From positions 124,001 to 188,000 of the forward strand of contig CALJGV010000010.1 of assembly GCA_938075305.1 (NCBI GenBank): a stretch of 64,000 nucleotides of DNA. Reading direction: 5' to 3'. A program made the position numbers and the translations under genes. The stretch is from an uncultured bacterium (GTDB lineage Bacteria > Planctomycetota > UBA1135 > GCA-002686595). Position 1 is the stretch's first letter. Every line of letters starts with the position of its first letter. The notes beneath the pieces are model-generated. The model had not been told where the DNA came from. It saw only the letters and a program-made list of their open reading frames with translations, and made no database searches. Positions 60,121 through 64,000 of the stretch are shown in pieces.

Positions 60121-61409
60121 GTCGCAGGCAGCACACGCTCCGTACTCCGGTCGAGGTGACCGGCGTCGGGCTGCATACAGGGGAGGAGACCCGGGTCCGG
60201 GTGGCGCCGGCGCCGCCCGACCACGGGATCGAATTCGTGCGGACGGACATCGAGGACGCGCCCTCGGTGCCGGCGCTCATCGGGAACCAGTCGCCCAAGG
60301 ACCGCCGGACGCGCCTCGTACGGGATCGGGTCGAGGTCGAGACCGTCGAGCACTTCCTCGCGGCCTGCAAGGGCCTCGGCGTGGACAACCTCCGCGTGGA
60401 GATGTCCGGGTCCGAGTTCCCCGGCGTGGACGGCAGCGCCATGCCGTTCGTCGAGCTGCTGGAGAGCGGCGGGCTCGTGGAGCAGAAGCCCGAGGCGAAG
60501 GTCTTCCGGCTGGAGGAGCCTGTCTTCGTGCGAGATGGGAACGCGACCCTTGTGGCGCTCCCGACGGACAAGGACGTCCTCACCCTCCAGTACGTGGCCT
60601 CCTTCGAGGAGCCGGGCGTGGACTCGGGCAGCTATCAGTTCGACATCGACTCCGAGACCTTCAAGTCGGAGATCGCCTCGGCCCGGACCTTCTGCCTCGC
60701 CTCCGAGGTCGAGGCGCTCCAGGCGGCGGGCCTCGGGAAGGGCGCGACGCGGGACAACACCGTGGTGCTGGGCGACCCGGACACCGAGCTCCGCATGGTC
60801 GGCGAGCCGGTGCGGCACAAGATGCTCGATCTCGTGGGGGACCTCTCCCTGCTGGGCTCGGACCTGATCGCCCACGTCATCGCGACCCGGAGCGGCCACG
60901 CCACCAACGCGGAGCTCGTCCGACGGCTCCTCGCCATCATCGAGGCCAAGGAGACCAGCGGGCTCGTGGAGCGCGAGTCGGGAATGGACATCCGACGCAT
61001 CCTCGAGCAGCTCCCGCACCGCTATCCGTTCCTGTTGATCGACCGGGTGATCGAGGTCCAGGGGTTCCAGCGCGCGGTCGGCATCAAGAACGTCACGATC
61101 AACGAGCCGTTCTTCCAGGGGCACTTCCCTGACATCCCGCTCATGCCCGGCGTCCTCCAGCTCGAGGCGATGGCCCAGCTCTCCGGGATGCTGCTCCTGC
61201 GCAAGCTCGAGTTCAGCGGCAAGCTCGCCGTCCTGTGGTCCATGGACAAGGTCAAGCTGCGGGGTGGGGTGACCCCGGGGGACCAGCTCCGCCTCGAGGT
61301 GGAGACGGTCCGGATCAAGGGGGACACGATCAAGGTCCGCGGCTCAGGCTCCGTGGCGGGAAGGCCCGTCTGCGAGGCCGAGCTCATGTTCACCATGCTG
61401 GAGGCCTGA
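60117..61409 (+). CDS. lpxC-fabZ: LpxC-FabZ fusion: UDP-3-O-acyl-GlcNAc deacetylase/3-hydroxyacyl-ACP dehydratase
   Basis: A 430-residue fusion. Residues ~1-280 are LpxC: TPVEVTGVGLHTGEETRV, zinc ligand His79 in TVEHFLAACKG, then HKMLDLVGDLSLLGSDL (His and Asp ligands) and RSGHATNAEL (general base His). Residues ~285-430 are FabZ: LPHRYPFLLIDRV, then the active site FFQGHFPDIPLMPGVLQLEA (His and Glu). LpxC commits UDP-sugar to lipid A; FabZ dehydrates the same 3-hydroxyacyl-ACP pool for fatty acids. Joining them in one chain, flanked by lpxD and lpxA, balances the two fates. Such fusions are known in Bacteroidota and some other phyla. Confidence 0.96.
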   Translation: MSRRQHTLRTPVEVTGVGLHTGEETRVRVAPAPPDHGIEFVRTDIEDAPSVPALIGNQSPKDRRTRLVRDRVEVETVEHFLAACKGLGVDNLRVEMSGSEFPGVDGSAMPFVELLESGGLVEQKPEAKVFRLEEPVFVRDGNATLVALPTDKDVLTLQYVASFEEPGVDSGSYQFDIDSETFKSEIASARTFCLASEVEALQAAGLGKGATRDNTVVLGDPDTELRMVGEPVRHKMLDLVGDLSLLGSDLIAHVIATRSGHATNAELVRRLLAIIEAKETSGLVERESGMDIRRILEQLPHRYPFLLIDRVIEVQGFQRAVGIKNVTINEPFFQGHFPDIPLMPGVLQLEAMAQLSGMLLLRKLEFSGKLAVLWSMDKVKLRGGVTPGDQLRLEVETVRIKGDTIKVRGSGSVAGRPVCEAELMFTMLEA

Positions 61410-61428
61410 CGGAGAGTCGTCACAGCCC

Positions 61429-62292
61429 ATGTCTCAGCAGATTCACCCCACCGCTCAGATCGCGGACGGCGCCGAGCTCGGCGACGACGTCGTGATCGGC
61501 CCCTCGGCCATCGTCGGCCCCAACGTGCGGATCGGTGACCGCACGCGGATCGGCCCGCTGGTCGTGGTCGACGGACACACCACCATCGGCGAGGACAACG
61601 TCATCGTCGGCCAGGCGAGCCTCGGCGCGGCGCCCCAGGACCTGTCGTACCGCGGGGAGCCCACGATGCTCGAGATCGGCGACCGGAACACGATCCGGGA
61701 GTTCGTCAGCATCAACCGCGGGACCGTCAAGGGCGGCGGCGTGACGCGGGTCGGCTCGGACAACCTGATCATGGCCTGCTGTCACGTGGCCCACGACTGC
61801 GAGCTGGAGGACAACATCGTCCTCTCGAACAGCACCGGGCTGGCGGGCCACGTCAAGGTCGGCCGGAACGCCAACCTCTCCGGGATGTGCGGCATCGTGC
61901 ACTTCGTCTCGATCGGTGAGTTCGCCTTCCTGGCGGGGATGACGCGCCTCGCCCGGGACGTGCCGCCCTACATGATCATCGAGGGGCACGAGGGCCGGGT
62001 CCGGGGCGTCAACGCCGTGGGCCTCGCCCGTGGCGGCGTCGAGGAGGAGGACCAGATGGCGCTCCGCGGGGCCTACAAGCGGATCTTCCGCGGAGACGAA
62101 CCCCAGAGCGCGGTCCTCGAGAAGATGCGCGGTGAGGACCACGACTCCGTGCTCGTCCAGCGGCTGGTCGCTGCCATGAGCCAGATGGAGGGGGCCCTGC
62201 GGGGCCGCGTCCGGGAGGGACAGCGCGACGACTTCATGGAGGTCGGGCGCAAGCTCATGCGTGAGATGAGCGTGCCGGGCTTCGAGAACTGA
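61429..62292 (+). CDS. lpxA: UDP-N-acetylglucosamine O-acyltransferase
   Basis: A 287-residue protein from the ATG at 61429, 19 bp after lpxC-fabZ, with GGAGAG about 13 nt upstream. Hexapeptide repeats (IHPTAQIADGAELGDDVVIG) form the beta-helix; the catalytic His is in CCHVAHDCELEDNIVLSNS. SIGEFAFLAGMTRLARDVPP and GVNAVGLARGGV are typical, followed by the C-terminal helical domain. First step of lipid A synthesis, using UDP-GlcNAc from GlmU. The C-terminus is slightly longer than in E. coli (262 residues). Confidence 0.95.
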   Translation: MSQQIHPTAQIADGAELGDDVVIGPSAIVGPNVRIGDRTRIGPLVVVDGHTTIGEDNVIVGQASLGAAPQDLSYRGEPTMLEIGDRNTIREFVSINRGTVKGGGVTRVGSDNLIMACCHVAHDCELEDNIVLSNSTGLAGHVKVGRNANLSGMCGIVHFVSIGEFAFLAGMTRLARDVPPYMIIEGHEGRVRGVNAVGLARGGVEEEDQMALRGAYKRIFRGDEPQSAVLEKMRGEDHDSVLVQRLVAAMSQMEGALRGRVREGQRDDFMEVGRKLMREMSVPGFEN

Positions 62293-62311
62293 CCCACGGG
62301 CCCGGGGTCGT

Positions 62312-62317
62312 TATGCT
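62312..62317 (+). promoter_or_regulatory. -10-like hexamer of ileS
   Basis: TATGCT ends 11 nt before the ileS ATG; CTGACC, at the lpxA stop, lies 18 nt upstream of it as a possible -35 box. The transcript would have a leader of only about 5 nt. Confidence 0.4.
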
Positions 62318-62328
62318 CCGCCGCAGCC

Positions 62329-64000
62329 ATGAAGCTGCGACCCGTCAGGCCTGAAGTCGATTTCCCCGCCCTCGAGGCCCGCGTCCTGGAGCACTGGGAC
62401 AGCACCGACGCCTTCCAGAAGAGCGTCGAGCAGCGCCCGGAGGAGGACCGCTTCGTCTTCTACGACGGCCCCCCGTTCGCGACCGGGCTGCCCCACTACG
62501 GCCACTTCGTGGCGAGCGTCCTGAAGGACATCGTCCCCCGGTACTGGGCCATGAAGGGCAAGCGGGTCGAGCGCCGTTGGGGGTGGGACTGCCACGGGCT
62601 GCCCGTGGAGAACGAGACCCAGAAGGAGCTCGGGCTCGCCTCCAAGGCGGACATCGACGAGTTGGGGATCGAGCGCTTCAACGAGGCTTGCCGGGGCATC
62701 GTCCTCCGGTACACAGGTGAGTGGCGGCAGTCCATCCGGCGGCTCGGGCGCTGGGTCGACCACGACCGCGGCTACAAGACCATGGACGCGGACTTCATGG
62801 AGTCGGTGTGGTGGGTCTTCTCGCGCCTCTGGGAGGACGGTCGAATCTACGAGGGCTACCGGGTTCAGCCCGTGTCTCCCGCGCTGGGGACGCCGCTCTC
62901 CAACTTCGAGGTCGCGCAGGGGCCGCAGGAGCGAGACCCCGTCACCAAGAAGGACGGACACAAGCGTCGCCAGGACCCGAGCCTGACCGTCCGGTTCAAG
63001 CTCGAGGACGAGGACGCGAGCCTCTGGGCGTGGACGACCACACCCTGGACGCTGCCGTCCAACCTCGCCCTCGCCGTGAACCCCACGGTCGAGTACGTCC
63101 GCTTCAAGGTGTCCGAGACGGGCGAGGTCGCCTACGCGGAGCCGAGCCGCCTCGCGGACTACCAGGCCCGCGGCCGGGTGGGGGAGACCGAGGAGCTCGG
63201 TCGCCTCCCGGGAGCGGAGCTCGTGGGCCGCCGGTACCGGCCGCTGCTGCCCTACTTCGAGCAGTACGCGGAGGGCGAGGGGGACGCACGTCGGGCCTTC
63301 TTCGTGGTCTCCGCGGACTACGTCGAGACCTCGAGCGGGACCGGGATTGTCCACCAGGCGCCCGCCTTCGGTGAGGACGACTTCCAGACGGGGAAGGAGA
63401 ACGGCCTCCCGCTGGTGAACCCGCTCTCCCTCACAGGGCACTTCGGCCCAGACGTGCCCGACTTCGAGGGCCAGTTCGCCAAGGACGCGGACAAGGGCAT
63501 CATCGCCCACCTGCGCGCCGCGGGGTCGGTCGTGGACCAGGACACTTACGTCCACCCCTACCCGCACTGCTACCGGACGGGCACGCCGCTGCTCTACATG
63601 GCGCTCTCCACCTGGTTCATGGAGGTGGAGCCCATGCGCGATGAGCTGGTCTCCAACAACCAAAAGACCCATTGGGTCCCGGAGGCGGTCGGGACCGGGC
63701 GCTTCGGCAACTGGCTGGCGTCGGCGCGGGACTGGAACCTCTCGCGGAACCGCTTCTGGGGCACCCCGCTCCCGATCTGGCGCTGCGACGAGGACCCCTC
63801 GGACATGGTCTGCGTCAGCAGCCGCGAGCAGCTCGAGGAGCTCTGCGGCCTGGAGAAGGGCGCCGTCACCGACCTTCACCGCGATCGGATCGACCACCTG
63901 ACCTTCCCCTCGACCAAGACGGCGGGGGGCACCATGCGCCGCGTCCCCGAGGTCTTCGACTGCTGGTTCGAGTCGGGCTCCATGCCCTACGCGGAGCACC
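62329..64000 (+). CDS. ileS: Isoleucine--tRNA ligase, eukaryote-like type (5' part)
   Basis: The first 557 codons of a class Ia synthetase that runs off the window end. The ATG at 62329 gives MKLRPVRPEVDFPALEARVL. The HIGH box is HYGH in FYDGPPFATGLPHYGHFVAS, the sequence typical of the eukaryote-like IleRS2 group rather than the E. coli-like type. Then WDCHGLPVENETQKELG, the editing domain (AWTTTPWTLPSNLALAVNP, GTGIVHQAPAFGEDDF) and NRFWGTPLPIWRCDED follow. The KMSKS box would lie beyond the window. IleRS2 enzymes are often insensitive to mupirocin; this is family knowledge, not tested here. Confidence 0.93.
   Translation, partial: MKLRPVRPEVDFPALEARVLEHWDSTDAFQKSVEQRPEEDRFVFYDGPPFATGLPHYGHFVASVLKDIVPRYWAMKGKRVERRWGWDCHGLPVENETQKELGLASKADIDELGIERFNEACRGIVLRYTGEWRQSIRRLGRWVDHDRGYKTMDADFMESVWWVFSRLWEDGRIYEGYRVQPVSPALGTPLSNFEVAQGPQERDPVTKKDGHKRRQDPSLTVRFKLEDEDASLWAWTTTPWTLPSNLALAVNPTVEYVRFKVSETGEVAYAEPSRLADYQARGRVGETEELGRLPGAELVGRRYRPLLPYFEQYAEGEGDARRAFFVVSADYVETSSGTGIVHQAPAFGEDDFQTGKENGLPLVNPLSLTGHFGPDVPDFEGQFAKDADKGIIAHLRAAGSVVDQDTYVHPYPHCYRTGTPLLYMALSTWFMEVEPMRDELVSNNQKTHWVPEAVGTGRFGNWLASARDWNLSRNRFWGTPLPIWRCDEDPSDMVCVSSREQLEELCGLEKGAVTDLHRDRIDHLTFPSTKTAGGTMRRVPEVFDCWFESGSMPYAEH

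Noticed and set aside
1-64000. CRISPR arrays, tRNA/rRNA genes, insertion sequences, prophage or integron features
   Set aside because: No regularly spaced repeats, T-loop motifs, transposase or integrase motifs, or rRNA sequences were found on reading through both strands.

Overview
The window is one contiguous stretch of a very GC-rich (roughly 70% by eye), gene-dense bacterial chromosome. It has about 47 protein genes and no recognisable rRNA, tRNA, CRISPR array, insertion sequence or prophage. The organism is diderm. It encodes most of a lipid A/LPS inner-core pathway (lpxA, an lpxC-fabZ fusion, lpxD, lpxK, an lpxL-like acyltransferase, kdsA, hldE and a Kdo/heptose kinase-like gene), BamA, and the end of a type II secretion pseudopilin. 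The lpxC-fabZ fusion, a secreted DUF1080 protein, a SUMF1-fold protein, carboxypeptidase-regulatory repeats and a large Ser/Thr kinase beside an FHA enhancer-binding protein suggest a high-GC Planctomycetota-like lineage. That placement is an inference; I cannot fix the taxon from the sequence alone.

Layout. 1-7.4 kb: gspK end, an orphan hyuB, then the tight operon purA-uppS-cdsA-phoH-ybeY with 4-bp stop/start overlaps. 7.4-9.5 kb: a FliA/WhiG-type sigma gene flanked by two non-coding stretches. The first holds an intrinsic terminator facing the minus strand; the second holds a run of perfect hairpins and a LacI-type palindrome. 9.5-25.3 kb: a PafA-like phosphatase, kdsA, an RmlD-like reductase, valS, a glycosyltransferase, a SUMF1-fold protein, an HD-GYP response regulator, an rlu pseudouridine synthase and a 1186-residue repeat protein. 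25.4-35.5 kb: pccB-like carboxyltransferase, rpoZ, lpxK, lpxL-like, a deoxyhypusine-synthase-like gene, hldE, a TauE-type exporter, slyX and a polyferredoxin fused to TPRs.

35.5-48.6 kb: a tandem glutamate dehydrogenase pair in which one copy has lost catalytic residues, an LPS kinase, DUF1080, an enoyl-CoA hydratase, a YkgJ-type cysteine-cluster protein, an FHA-GAF-AAA+-Fis sigma54 activator followed by a 1123-residue Ser/Thr kinase, and a psd/CMD pair. 48.7-64 kb: housekeeping genes in one direction (glmU, prs, rplY, pth, rpsF-rpsR-rplI, dnaB, bamA, lpxD, lpxC-fabZ, lpxA and the start of an eukaryote-like ileS).

Two window-wide patterns stand out. First, several genes have a TANNNT -10-like hexamer only 6-8 nt before the start codon (kdsA, the RmlD-like gene, slyX, ykgJ, psd; HD-GYP with a C at the last position), which is the geometry of leaderless transcripts. 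Clear Shine-Dalgarno sites appear mainly inside the ribosomal protein operon. Second, convergent gene pairs are often separated only by short GC-rich hairpins without U-tracts. The most interesting candidates are the active/inactive GDH pair, the leaderless promoter geometry, the possible minus-strand RNA opposite the sigma-factor leader, the hairpin array upstream of the phosphatase, and the kinase/FHA-activator pair.
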